Source: Paenibacillus helianthi
GTDB taxonomy: Bacteria; Bacillota; Bacilli; Paenibacillales; Paenibacillaceae
Assembly (NCBI RefSeq): GCF_001909055.1
Contig: NZ_LVWI01000034.1
Location: 1-64,000 of the forward strand
DNA length: 64,000 bases
Direction of reading: 5' to 3'
Positions 8,932 through 17,889 of this stretch are shown piece after piece. The translations under genes and the position numbers were made by a program. Below the pieces are notes generated by a model, which saw only the letters and a program-made list of their open reading frames with translations, was not told where the DNA came from and did no database searches. The stretch's first letter is position 1; each line of letters begins with the position of its first letter.

Positions 8932-8947
8932 TGGAACCGTTTGCTTT
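8932..8947. promoter_or_regulatory. Operator-like site in the repressor's own leader (O5)
   Basis: TGGAACCGTTTGCTTT shares the CGTTTGC half and central CG with the other sites. It is less symmetrical than they are. It lies immediately upstream of the AAGGAGG ribosome site, where a bound repressor could block transcription. Confidence 0.4.
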
Positions 8948-9315
8948 ACTCTGTAATATTAATCGAAGAGCTGTTAATTGTAAATAGTGAAACTCTTGTT
9001 CAGGGATATGATTAGTGGTTCTGCAGGACAGCCGGAGATGGTGCCTCCCTGTACTTTACCAATGAGATCAGGTGATGAAGGGGAGGATTAGGAGCTTTCT
9101 GCAAAGGCTGCTGAAAGGGGGGCGGTGTATTTTTCTGTCATCAGCGATGTAATGAACGGACTTACTACTGGTTGCTCTGATCTGGATTTTTCAAACCCGA
9201 TGATCCGCAGTGTTGTGCAATATTGTGCAAATTACGGGTGTGTTTGTGTGCAAATGATACCTGTTGCAGAATTGGAATTCTAGATGAGGTCTACAGATTC
9301 ATTTGGAAATGATTG

Positions 9316-9345
9316 TTGACAACGCTCCAGGTAGAGGATTAGTAT
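9316..9345 (+). promoter_or_regulatory. Candidate sigma-A promoter of the amylopullulanase gene
   Basis: A perfect -35 TTGACA (9316-9321) is followed after 18 bases by TAGTAT (9340-9345), a poor -10. A cre-like site begins about 14 bases past it. Confidence 0.45.
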
Positions 9346-9358
9346 GTTGAACAGAAAT

Positions 9359-9372
9359 AAAAAGCGCTTACA
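9359..9372. promoter_or_regulatory. cre-like CcpA site
   Basis: AAAAAGCGCTTACA matches the catabolite-responsive consensus TGAAAGCGCTTWCA except at the first two bases. A position just downstream of the promoter is typical for CcpA repression in the presence of glucose. Confidence 0.45.
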
Positions 9373-9444
9373 ATCGTTGGTTTTGCTTGATTAGCCTTTC
9401 TCTATCCCTAATTTTATATGGCTTATCCGCCACATTCCTATTTT

Positions 9445-9460
9445 TGCAAACGTTTGCGCA
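9445..9460. promoter_or_regulatory. LacI-type operator before the amylopullulanase gene (O2)
   Basis: TGCAAACGTTTGCGCA contains the perfect palindrome GCAAACGTTTGC. It is the most symmetrical of the five related sites in the window and resembles the operator described for streptococcal MalR. Confidence 0.7.
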
Positions 9461-9667
9461 TAAACGGAGCAAATCAGCGGATAGCAGACAATATTATTTG
9501 GCCGGGAGGGAGTTAGGTGACAGGGAATAAAGGGGGGATGGAAGAGGAACGGAGAGGATTATGGGATTGAAGCCGCAATGAACAACATGAACTAGTCCAA
9601 GAATATGCGGTGAGATTGAGGAACACCTGCTTTTCAGGCTAATTCAATTACGGGGGGTATTCGCACA

Positions 9668-12600
9668 ATGAAACGAGCGTTATGGGGCAAGAAGGCATTT
9701 GCCATCTGTATGATTGTGGTTTTTGTATGTTCTTATTTCTCATATCCGGGCAATGTGAAAGCGCAAACATCTAAAGTCGTGCTCGTTGGCAATCTTCAAT
9801 CGGAATTATCAACGGAGGCAGCGCCTACAAGTGACTGGAATCCGGATGCCAGCGTGACACAATTAACCTATGTGGACAATGGGATGTATAAGTTCACGGG
9901 CACCTTGCCGGCAGGCGTATATGAATACAAGATCGCCTTGAACGGCACCTGGGACGAGAGCTACGGATACAGCAGCTATACCAATCCCGCCGGAGTCAAT
10001 ACAGACGGCAATATTCAGATAACGCTTACTGCCGAGACCAGCGTAACTTTTTATTATAATGACCTCACCAAGAAAATCGCCGATTCCACGTACTATACAC
10101 CTCTTTCGGTTGATAAGCTGCCGAGGCTGACAGGAACACTTCAAACGGAGCTGGGCGATGCCCGGGATTCTTCTCCGGCTGATGCGGGAGCCACGTTGTC
10201 CGATCCTGATTTTGACGGGATCTATGAACGGGTAGCCGATCTGCCTGCAGGAGAATATGCCTATAGAGTGTATGTTCCCGGAGATACCCCGGAAGCAGAT
10301 AAGCTCTATCCAGACCAGGATCAGACCCTGAAGCTTCCTGCCGATCTGAAAGTCACGTTCAGGTACAATGCACAGGACCACGGGGTCAGTGCCTCTTTTA
10401 CAGCACCGGCTGTACCCGGAAAGGTGATTCCTGTACCGGAGGGGCAGCTGCGGATTCATTACAACCGGCCGGCCGGGGATTACTCCGATCAGGGACTGTG
10501 GCTATGGGATGATGTAGCTTCACCTTCTGCAGGCTGGCCGACAGGGGCAACCCCTTTTCCTGAAGGACAGACTGATGCTTATGGAGCTTATGCCGATGTG
10601 CCGCTGAAGGCGGGGGCCAAGAAAGTCTCCTTCCTCGTCGTTAACCGCAGCACACAGGCCAAAGACAAAGGCGACAAGCTGTTCACGATCAATACACCGC
10701 AGACCAATGAGCTGTGGATCAAGCAAGACTCGGATATTGTGACTCCTTACGAACCGGTGGTGCTTCCGGCCAATACCGTGCGGGTCCATTATACGAGAGA
10801 GGACAGCAATCAGAACCAATACGGCTTATGGCTGTGGGATGATGTGGCTTCCCCGCCGGTCACCTGGCCGGGAGATGCAGCACCGTTTCTTGCGGAGCAT
10901 ACCGATGCCTATGGGACTTATGCGGATATTCCACTAAAGGGAAATGCCAAAAAAATGGGCTTTGTGGTGGTGAACCGTTCTAGCGGCGATAAGGACGGAG
11001 GCGACAAAACGTTCGGTCTGCTTGACCGCTACAATCAGCTGTGGATCAAAAAGGGTGATGATCATGTATATGTGTCCCCTTTTGGAGAACTGCCTTTGAG
11101 TCTTGCATCGGCGGAGGTGCTGTCCACCAGCAAGATTCTTCTGACCTTTACCTTAACGGACGGACTGGACGCTGCCGGGTTGAAATCTGCTATAACGGTC
11201 ACGGATAAAGCGGGCACTCCGGTTCCTGTCACTGCCGTGACGATCAAGAGCACGACTTCGGTAGAGGTGGACACAGGAGCTTTTGAACTGGATCAATCTC
11301 CGCTTAGTGTGACTTATTCCGGGAAAAGTGTATCCGCTTCCGCAGGCTGGAGAATGCTTGATGAAATGTACAATTACACCGGAGATGATCTGGGAGCGAC
11401 CTATCATCCGGCGGACAAGTCGGCAAGCCTGAAGCTCTGGGCACCTATGGCGAGCAGTGTAGTGGCGAATGTGTACAGCAAGACCGACGCTGCTGCAAAA
11501 GTCGGACAGGTCAGCCTGACTCCAGGCGATAAAGGCGTCTGGTCGGTGGAGCTGAAGCCGTCTGATCTGAGTGGTGCGGGGGATGTGCGTGGCTACTACT
11601 ACCAATACGAAGTAACGAATAACGGCGTAAGCAAGCAGGTACTTGATCCTTATGCCAAGTCAATGGCTGCATTCACTGTGGATACCACGGATGCGGCAGG
11701 GCCTGACGGTGACAGGGTGGGCAAAGCGGCAATTGTTGACCTCAGCGGGACGAACCCGCCGGATTTCAAGGCAGGGGCTATTGCTGGCTACCAAAAGCGC
11801 GAGGATGCTGTTATTTACGAGGTCCATGTACGGGATTTCACTTCTGATGTATCGATTGAAAGCCAGCTGGGCGGCGAACGTTGGGGCTCTTACGCAGCTT
11901 TTGAGAAGAAGCTCGATTATATCAAATCCCTGGGCGTGACCCATATCCAGCTGATGCCGGTGATGGCCTGGTATTATGGCGACGAGACGAAGATGGGCAA
12001 CAGGGAATCCGCCTATTCTACCCAGAACAATGAATACAACTGGGGGTATGATCCGCACAGCTATTTCTCACCGGATGGGGCATATTCACAGCATCCAACC
12101 GATCCCGAAGAGCGGATCAAGGAGCTGAAAGGCCTGATTGATGCGGTCCATAAGGCGGGCATGGGGGTCATTCTCGATGTGGTGTATACCCATATGGCCA
12201 AAAAAGATTTTCTGGACGACATCGTGCCGGATTACTACGCCTTTAAGGATGCGAACGGCAACTTCGTCGGGGGTTTCGGCAACAATCTGGCGACCAGCCA
12301 CAAGATGGCCGAGAAGCTGATGGTGGATTCGGTCAAATACTGGTTCAGCGAATATAAAATAGACGGCATGCGCTGGGATATGATGGGTGACGCGACAGCG
12401 GATGCTGTTCAGGCAGCCTATGATGCCGCTGAAGCGATCAATCCGAAGGCGCTGTTCATCGGAGAAGGCTGGAAAACCTTCGCCGGGGCGGCCTCCGATC
12501 CGCTACTAACCGGCAAAGGCGCAGACCAGTCCTGGATGGACAAAACGGATAGTGTCGGTGTATTCTCCGATGAATTCCGCAATGAGCTGAAGTCCGGCTA

Positions 12601-15600
12601 TGGCTCGGAAGGGGAGCCGCGGTTCATCACAGGCGGAGCACGTTCTATCGCTACGATCTTCAACAATATCAAAGCACAGCCCTCCAATATTCCTGCGGAT
12701 GATCCGGGCGATGTCGTGCCGTATATCGAAGCCCATGACAATCTGACGCTGCATGATGTCATTGCACAGTCGATCAAGAAGGACCCGTCAATAGCCGAGA
12801 ATGAGCTGGAAATCCAGAAGCGGATCCGGCTGGGCAATCTGCTGGAGCTGACTTCCCAAGGGACAGCCTTCCTGCAAGCGGGCCAGGAGTATGGACGCAC
12901 CAAGCAGTGGAAGGCAGCGGGGGTGCCCGAGCAGAAATATACGGAATTAAAGGATGGGAACGGGCAATCCTTTGGCTATTTCATCCACGACTCCTATGAT
13001 TCTTCGGATGCGGTTAACCATTTTGATTGGGCCAAAGCAACGGATGAAGTGAGCTATCCTGTTCAGAATACAACCCGGGCTTACACGTCGGGGCTCATTC
13101 AGCTCAGACAATCTACCGATGCCTTCCGGCTTGGTGACAAAAGTCTGGTGGACTCCAATGTCAGCCTGATCGCAGCGCCTGAGATCAAAGCAACCGATCT
13201 GGTGATCGGCTACAAGAATAAAGCGACCGATGGAACCGGGCTCTATTATGTCTTCATGAACGGGGACAACACAGCAAGAACCCTGACGCTGTCCGAGGAT
13301 CTGACCGGAGGGCAGGTGCTTGTAGACAACGATCAAGCGGGAACTGGGGCAATCCCTGCCGGAAGCCAGTCGGGCTTCACGCTCACAGCAAATTCGATTA
13401 CGCTGGCCCCGCTTACTGCCGTGATCATCCGTAAGGACGCTGCCGCCGCCGTTCTGGCTTCTCTTGGAACGGACAGCCCAAGCTATTCGCTCCAAACCGG
13501 CAGCACGCATCAAACGGCTGTAATGGCTAAATACGATGATGGCAGCTCCAGAAAGGTTACCGATAATGCGGCCTATATCTCCAGCAATCCGCAGATTGCC
13601 ACGGTGACAAGCAAAGGACTGGTCAAAGCCGTTAAGGCAGGTGCAGCCACGATCACCATCTCCTATGGCGGTCTCTCTACCAAGGTTACTGTTGAAGTGA
13701 CCAAAGATGCGGTGGATACCAAAAGGTATGTCCAGATCACCTATGTCCGTAAAGATAAGGATTATACAGACTGGAATCTCTGGGTGTGGAATACGGGGGT
13801 CAAAAACGATCAGATTGATTTCACCACCTTCAAGGATGGTAAGGCCAGTGTGCTGATTGAGGTGGCACCGAATGCCACAAGTGTGGGCTTTATGCTGCGC
13901 AAGGGAACAGACTGGAACACTGGCAAGCAGGATTATCCGGATGACCGGGTTATACCGTTGACGGCGGGTGAAGCTTTTACCAAGGTGATTGTGACCAGTA
14001 TGGTAAAAGAGCTGGATATCAAGCCGGTGATAAGCGGTCCGGTGATGAAGGATGGGACGATTACCTTCCGGTACCGGGACGATGCCCTGTTCCGCAGTGA
14101 TAATCTGGCTGCAATCAATGCAGTTAAGGTCAAAGTGAACGGCACGGAGTATCCAATGGTGTACGAAGCGGCCAATGAATGGTTCAGCTATCAGCTGAAG
14201 GATGTGCAGGAAGGCACGTACAAGTATACCTTCCTCGTGACCAGGGACGGAGTGACCGAAGAGCTGACCGACCCGAAAAACACCGTGAACGGTGAATCGG
14301 CTGCAGTCTATCATATCCCGGCTGTCACGATTACTGCATTAGTCCAGCCGGAGGCTATTAACTCCAATGAAAATGCAGTGGTTACCGTTAACGCTGCTTC
14401 TCCGGAAGATGTATCCTATGTGGACGGTTATATGGATCTGACTGCCCTCGGCGGACCGGGCGCAGTGAAGCTGGATACAGCGCTCATGAAACAGACGGTT
14501 GCGGTTAAGGACACTGTGCCAGCGGGGATCAAGACCATCCCGATCACTCTAATGGATCAATACGGGAATTCGCATAAAGGTGCAGCCAAAGTCGAAGTAA
14601 AGGCAAGAACGTATACAGATGACCGGCTTGATTTTGACTGGGATGAAGCCCGGATCTACTTCGCGCTGACTGACCGGTTCAAGGACGGGGACAGCACGAA
14701 TAATACCGGTGTCGACAAAACCCATCTGGAAGCCTATCACGGCGGAGATTTCCGCGGAATGATCGACAATCTGGACTATCTTCAAAAGCTTGGCATTAAT
14801 ACTCTATGGATTACGCCGATTGTAGACAATATCGATTTCAACAAGGGTGTTGATTTCGGCGGAACGCAGTATGCTTACCATGGCTACTGGGCCAAGGATT
14901 TCACCCAGCTGGATGAGCATCTTGGCAATATGGCAACGTTCAAGGAACTGATCGAGAAAGCCCATGACAAGGGCATCAAAATTATGGTGGACGTTGTGCT
15001 CAACCATGCCGGTTACGGCCTAAAGGCGAAAGACAGCTATCCGGGCGTTACGGCTGAGGATAAGGCTCGTTTTGAAGGGATGCTCCGCACAGACGGTGTA
15101 TCCGCTGACACCGACCCGGTTAAAGGTGAATTGGCAGGGCTGCCTGACTTCAAAACCGAAGATCCGGCAGTGCGCAAGACTATCATCGATTGGCAGACGG
15201 GCTGGCTGGACAATGCCCGGACAGAGCGCGGAGATACCATCGACTATTTCCGTGTGGACACAGTGAAACATGTGGACGGCACAACCTGGAAAGCGTTCAA
15301 AAATGCGCTGACCGCGATTGATCCAGAATTCAAGCTGGTCGGAGAATATTACGGCGGCACTTTGGACAACGATGGCGGTAACCTGAAGTCTGGCCAGATG
15401 GACGGACTGCTTGATTTTGGCTTCAAGAACGCCGCAAAAGACTTTACAGACGGGAAAATTTCGGCTGTGGATGCGTATCTGCAAACCCGGGAAGCGCAGA
15501 TGGATAACACCGGAATGATGGCTCAATTCCTGAGCAGCCATGACGAGAACGGCTTTTTGTCCAATGTTGTAGGCGGAGACAAGGGCAAGCTGAAGGTGGC

Positions 15601-17314
15601 TGCCGCGCTGCAAATTACGGCCAAAGGACAGCCGGTTATCTACTATGGGGAAGAGCTGGGTCGTTCCGGTGCGAATGCCGGAGACATGTCCAAAGGAGAA
15701 TTCAGTGAGAACCGCGGGGATATGCCTTGGGATCAGCTGAGTGCGGAACAGGGGCTTCACGATCACTACCAGAAGCTGCTGAACATCCGTGCCAAGTATT
15801 CGCAGATCTATTCCAAAGGTGTGCGTACCAAGCTGGCCGGCTCGGATGAGCTGGGTTATCTGGCTTTTGACAAGCAGTATGGAACTGAACATATTGTAAC
15901 AGCGATCAACACGAAGACAGGGGCGGTATCCGTCAGCCTTCCGGTTCCTTTTGCCGCACAGGCTGCGGTTATGGATGAATACAGCGGCAAGACCTATACG
16001 GTATCACAGGATCAGAAGGTGACGGTTGAGCTGCCGGGCAGGGATGACGGCGGGACGGTTATTTTGGCCGCAGTTCCGAAGGTAACGCCGACGCCGACAC
16101 CGTCGGTGAAACCTACACCTACACCTAGTGTGACACCTGCACCAACAGCGACACCTGTGTCTACGCCAGTCTCGTCTTCGGCTGTTGTGCCGACAGCTGT
16201 ACCTGCTTCAGATACGCAGCTTGTGAGCGGAGACACTCTGAAGAACGGCAAGGACGGTAAAGTCAATGTGGAACTCGCTTCAGGCAAGCAAGCAGTGCTA
16301 TTGCCCCTTCAGGCTGCAGCCTTGCTGGGGTCAAATGATCTGGTGCTCCACATGAATAGTCTCACAATCACGCTGCCCGCCCAGGTTCTGGGTAAAATTC
16401 AAGGGACATTGGCTGGTGCGGATGCGGAGGGTGCGCAGATTCTATTTAGAGCAGCGCCGCTGCAAGGCAATGCATCAAGCACTCTGCTGGCTGGTCTAAG
16501 TAAGGACCATACGGCTGTAAAAGCGGCATCGGATGTCTATGAGTTCAAGCTCAATATTGTGCGCAAAGACGGTACGCTTCTTCCGGTAACCTCATTTGCA
16601 GAACCAGTTACGCTGGCCTTCCAGATTAAAGGAAATCCCGACAAGGTGCTGCTCGGTATCTACTATCTGGGTGACGGCAACCATTTGGAGTATGTCGGAG
16701 GTACGCAGCAGGGGGATGTCATCACTGCTGAGGTTACACATTTCAGCAAATATGCAGCGCTTGAGATCAACAAATTCTTCTCGGATGTTCCGGCTGGCCA
16801 CTGGGCAGAGACGGCGATTAAATTGCTCAGCGCGAAGCAGGTGATTTCGGGGGTTACGGCTGCCGAATTCAAGCCGGAAACTTCTGTCACCCGTGCGGAA
16901 TTCACTGCACTGCTCGTACGGGCGCTGGGACTCCGAGCTGACGGGCAGGCTGCATTTACGGATGTGAAGGCGGATGCCTGGTATGCTTCCTATGTGTCCG
17001 CAGCAGTCCGTCAAGGGATTGTGACGGGACGCAGCAAGGACTTGTTCGCTCCGGGTGCAGCAATCAGCCGTGAAGAGATGGCTGTTATGATCATTCGGGC
17101 ACTGGAAGTGAAGCAAGTCAAGAAGATGGAAGCTGTAAATGGCAGCCCGGCATTTGCCGATGCTTCCAGCATCAGCTCATGGGCAGCAGCTTATGTTCAT
17201 GCTGCTGCAGAGCAGGGGCTTCTGCAGGGCAGAGCGGACAACCGGTTCGCGCCGAAGGCATCGATGACCCGTGCTGAAGCTGCACAGGTGGTCTATAGAT
17301 TGCTGGATAAATAA
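9668..17314 (+). CDS. S-layer-anchored amylopullulanase with two GH13 catalytic domains
   Basis: This 2548-residue secreted enzyme should debranch pullulan and starch and cut alpha-1,4 bonds at the cell surface. In order: signal peptide (1-33); two X25-like modules (about 36-250); two CBM41 starch-binding modules (about 258-360 and 368-475); a CBM48-like module (about 572-680); a type I pullulanase core with YNWGYDP (about 790), nucleophile D904 in GMRWDMMGD, acid E933 and D1024 in EAHDN; a BIG2 Ig-like domain (about 1264-1345); a third CBM41-like module (about 1353-1450); a second GH13 alpha-amylase core with D1864 in YFRVDTVKH, E1893 and D1959 in SSHDENG; a Pro/Thr linker (about 2138-2183); and three SLH domains (about 2371-2548) that bind cell-wall polymer. 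Both active sites look complete. It feeds the mdxEFG transporter downstream. Confidence 0.93.
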   Translation: MKRALWGKKAFAICMIVVFVCSYFSYPGNVKAQTSKVVLVGNLQSELSTEAAPTSDWNPDASVTQLTYVDNGMYKFTGTLPAGVYEYKIALNGTWDESYGYSSYTNPAGVNTDGNIQITLTAETSVTFYYNDLTKKIADSTYYTPLSVDKLPRLTGTLQTELGDARDSSPADAGATLSDPDFDGIYERVADLPAGEYAYRVYVPGDTPEADKLYPDQDQTLKLPADLKVTFRYNAQDHGVSASFTAPAVPGKVIPVPEGQLRIHYNRPAGDYSDQGLWLWDDVASPSAGWPTGATPFPEGQTDAYGAYADVPLKAGAKKVSFLVVNRSTQAKDKGDKLFTINTPQTNELWIKQDSDIVTPYEPVVLPANTVRVHYTREDSNQNQYGLWLWDDVASPPVTWPGDAAPFLAEHTDAYGTYADIPLKGNAKKMGFVVVNRSSGDKDGGDKTFGLLDRYNQLWIKKGDDHVYVSPFGELPLSLASAEVLSTSKILLTFTLTDGLDAAGLKSAITVTDKAGTPVPVTAVTIKSTTSVEVDTGAFELDQSPLSVTYSGKSVSASAGWRMLDEMYNYTGDDLGATYHPADKSASLKLWAPMASSVVANVYSKTDAAAKVGQVSLTPGDKGVWSVELKPSDLSGAGDVRGYYYQYEVTNNGVSKQVLDPYAKSMAAFTVDTTDAAGPDGDRVGKAAIVDLSGTNPPDFKAGAIAGYQKREDAVIYEVHVRDFTSDVSIESQLGGERWGSYAAFEKKLDYIKSLGVTHIQLMPVMAWYYGDETKMGNRESAYSTQNNEYNWGYDPHSYFSPDGAYSQHPTDPEERIKELKGLIDAVHKAGMGVILDVVYTHMAKKDFLDDIVPDYYAFKDANGNFVGGFGNNLATSHKMAEKLMVDSVKYWFSEYKIDGMRWDMMGDATADAVQAAYDAAEAINPKALFIGEGWKTFAGAASDPLLTGKGADQSWMDKTDSVGVFSDEFRNELKSGYGSEGEPRFITGGARSIATIFNNIKAQPSNIPADDPGDVVPYIEAHDNLTLHDVIAQSIKKDPSIAENELEIQKRIRLGNLLELTSQGTAFLQAGQEYGRTKQWKAAGVPEQKYTELKDGNGQSFGYFIHDSYDSSDAVNHFDWAKATDEVSYPVQNTTRAYTSGLIQLRQSTDAFRLGDKSLVDSNVSLIAAPEIKATDLVIGYKNKATDGTGLYYVFMNGDNTARTLTLSEDLTGGQVLVDNDQAGTGAIPAGSQSGFTLTANSITLAPLTAVIIRKDAAAAVLASLGTDSPSYSLQTGSTHQTAVMAKYDDGSSRKVTDNAAYISSNPQIATVTSKGLVKAVKAGAATITISYGGLSTKVTVEVTKDAVDTKRYVQITYVRKDKDYTDWNLWVWNTGVKNDQIDFTTFKDGKASVLIEVAPNATSVGFMLRKGTDWNTGKQDYPDDRVIPLTAGEAFTKVIVTSMVKELDIKPVISGPVMKDGTITFRYRDDALFRSDNLAAINAVKVKVNGTEYPMVYEAANEWFSYQLKDVQEGTYKYTFLVTRDGVTEELTDPKNTVNGESAAVYHIPAVTITALVQPEAINSNENAVVTVNAASPEDVSYVDGYMDLTALGGPGAVKLDTALMKQTVAVKDTVPAGIKTIPITLMDQYGNSHKGAAKVEVKARTYTDDRLDFDWDEARIYFALTDRFKDGDSTNNTGVDKTHLEAYHGGDFRGMIDNLDYLQKLGINTLWITPIVDNIDFNKGVDFGGTQYAYHGYWAKDFTQLDEHLGNMATFKELIEKAHDKGIKIMVDVVLNHAGYGLKAKDSYPGVTAEDKARFEGMLRTDGVSADTDPVKGELAGLPDFKTEDPAVRKTIIDWQTGWLDNARTERGDTIDYFRVDTVKHVDGTTWKAFKNALTAIDPEFKLVGEYYGGTLDNDGGNLKSGQMDGLLDFGFKNAAKDFTDGKISAVDAYLQTREAQMDNTGMMAQFLSSHDENGFLSNVVGGDKGKLKVAAALQITAKGQPVIYYGEELGRSGANAGDMSKGEFSENRGDMPWDQLSAEQGLHDHYQKLLNIRAKYSQIYSKGVRTKLAGSDELGYLAFDKQYGTEHIVTAINTKTGAVSVSLPVPFAAQAAVMDEYSGKTYTVSQDQKVTVELPGRDDGGTVILAAVPKVTPTPTPSVKPTPTPSVTPAPTATPVSTPVSSSAVVPTAVPASDTQLVSGDTLKNGKDGKVNVELASGKQAVLLPLQAAALLGSNDLVLHMNSLTITLPAQVLGKIQGTLAGADAEGAQILFRAAPLQGNASSTLLAGLSKDHTAVKAASDVYEFKLNIVRKDGTLLPVTSFAEPVTLAFQIKGNPDKVLLGIYYLGDGNHLEYVGGTQQGDVITAEVTHFSKYAALEINKFFSDVPAGHWAETAIKLLSAKQVISGVTAAEFKPETSVTRAEFTALLVRALGLRADGQAAFTDVKADAWYASYVSAAVRQGIVTGRSKDLFAPGAAISREEMAVMIIRALEVKQVKKMEAVNGSPAFADASSISSWAAAYVHAAAEQGLLQGRADNRFAPKASMTRAEAAQVVYRLLDK

Positions 17315-17420
17315 GCTGCTTAGTGAGTCTACAACCACAGTGAGAATTGTCTGCTTCACGGAGCGTGTGAAATGTATGGGAATTAGCATGATGTCCTATC
17401 AATTTAGTAATTAGTAACCC

Positions 17421-17453
17421 AAAGGGCCCTCTTCGTCGCGAAGAGGGCTCTTT
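17421..17453 (+). terminator. Terminator after the amylopullulanase gene
   Basis: AAAGGGCCCTCTTCG pairs almost perfectly with CGAAGAGGGCTCTTT around a TCG loop. It lies about 105 bases past the stop. Confidence 0.8.
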
Positions 17454-17562
17454 GTGTTGGTTAGTTGTTTAGTTATGCTGTATGGATGCTAATAAATGCT
17501 GATCAATGCTGATCAATGCCTGATAGATGCTAATTGTGCTGATGGACGCATGGATGGTGCTA

Positions 17563-17743
17563 AGTGGAAAAAGTAAAACTAATTCGTTGCAATCCTGGCT
17601 ACAAGCGGTTTTAGTTGGATTTTGTATACTTAATATTTCTATTTCACCACATCCGGCCGGATATGTCGGAATTAGTTATCCTTTTTCCAACGAAGACCGC
17701 TCCCTGAAGAGGAATGGACTGGATTAGTTATCCTTTTTCCACT
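17563..17743. repeat. Dispersed inverted-repeat element, copy A
   Basis: A forward arm AGTGGAAAAAGTAAAACTAA (from 17563) is answered by two inverted arms, GGAATTAGTTATCCTTTTTC (from 17668) and GGATTAGTTATCCTTTTTCC (from 17721). A similar arrangement occurs at 59584-59714, between unrelated genes. This suggests a dispersed intergenic repeat family rather than a gene-specific signal. Confidence 0.5.
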
Positions 17744-17889
17744 ATGGGTATTACACACGCTGGATATCTTAGCTTAAGGATACTTTTATTCCGGCTGCAG
17801 TTTACCCCTTGAGTTTTGCGTTCAGCTGTGACGAGTCAGAAGCCTATATACCCAGGAGTTACTTCACCGTACAACCGCTCCAACTTCTT

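Larger units (their letters stand above)
8948..9667. other. Long control region before the amylopullulanase gene
   Basis: No gene is seen here. The stretch holds a candidate promoter (9316-9345), a cre-like site (9359-9372) and a strong LacI-type operator (9445-9460). If the promoter call is right, the message carries a leader of about 300 bases. No known riboswitch fold or terminator was recognised in it. Confidence 0.5.
17315..17889. other. Gene-free convergent gap with repeats
   Basis: This gap between convergent genes holds the terminator at 17421-17453, a run of loose 10-11-base ATGCTRAT-like repeats (17485-17530), and a set of inverted arms related to AGTGGAAAAAG (17563-17743). No coding sequence is supported. 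Confidence 0.6.

Noticed and set aside
17485..17530. Loose ATGCTRATNA repeats
   Set aside because: Short, imperfect and without context. They look like low-complexity DNA.
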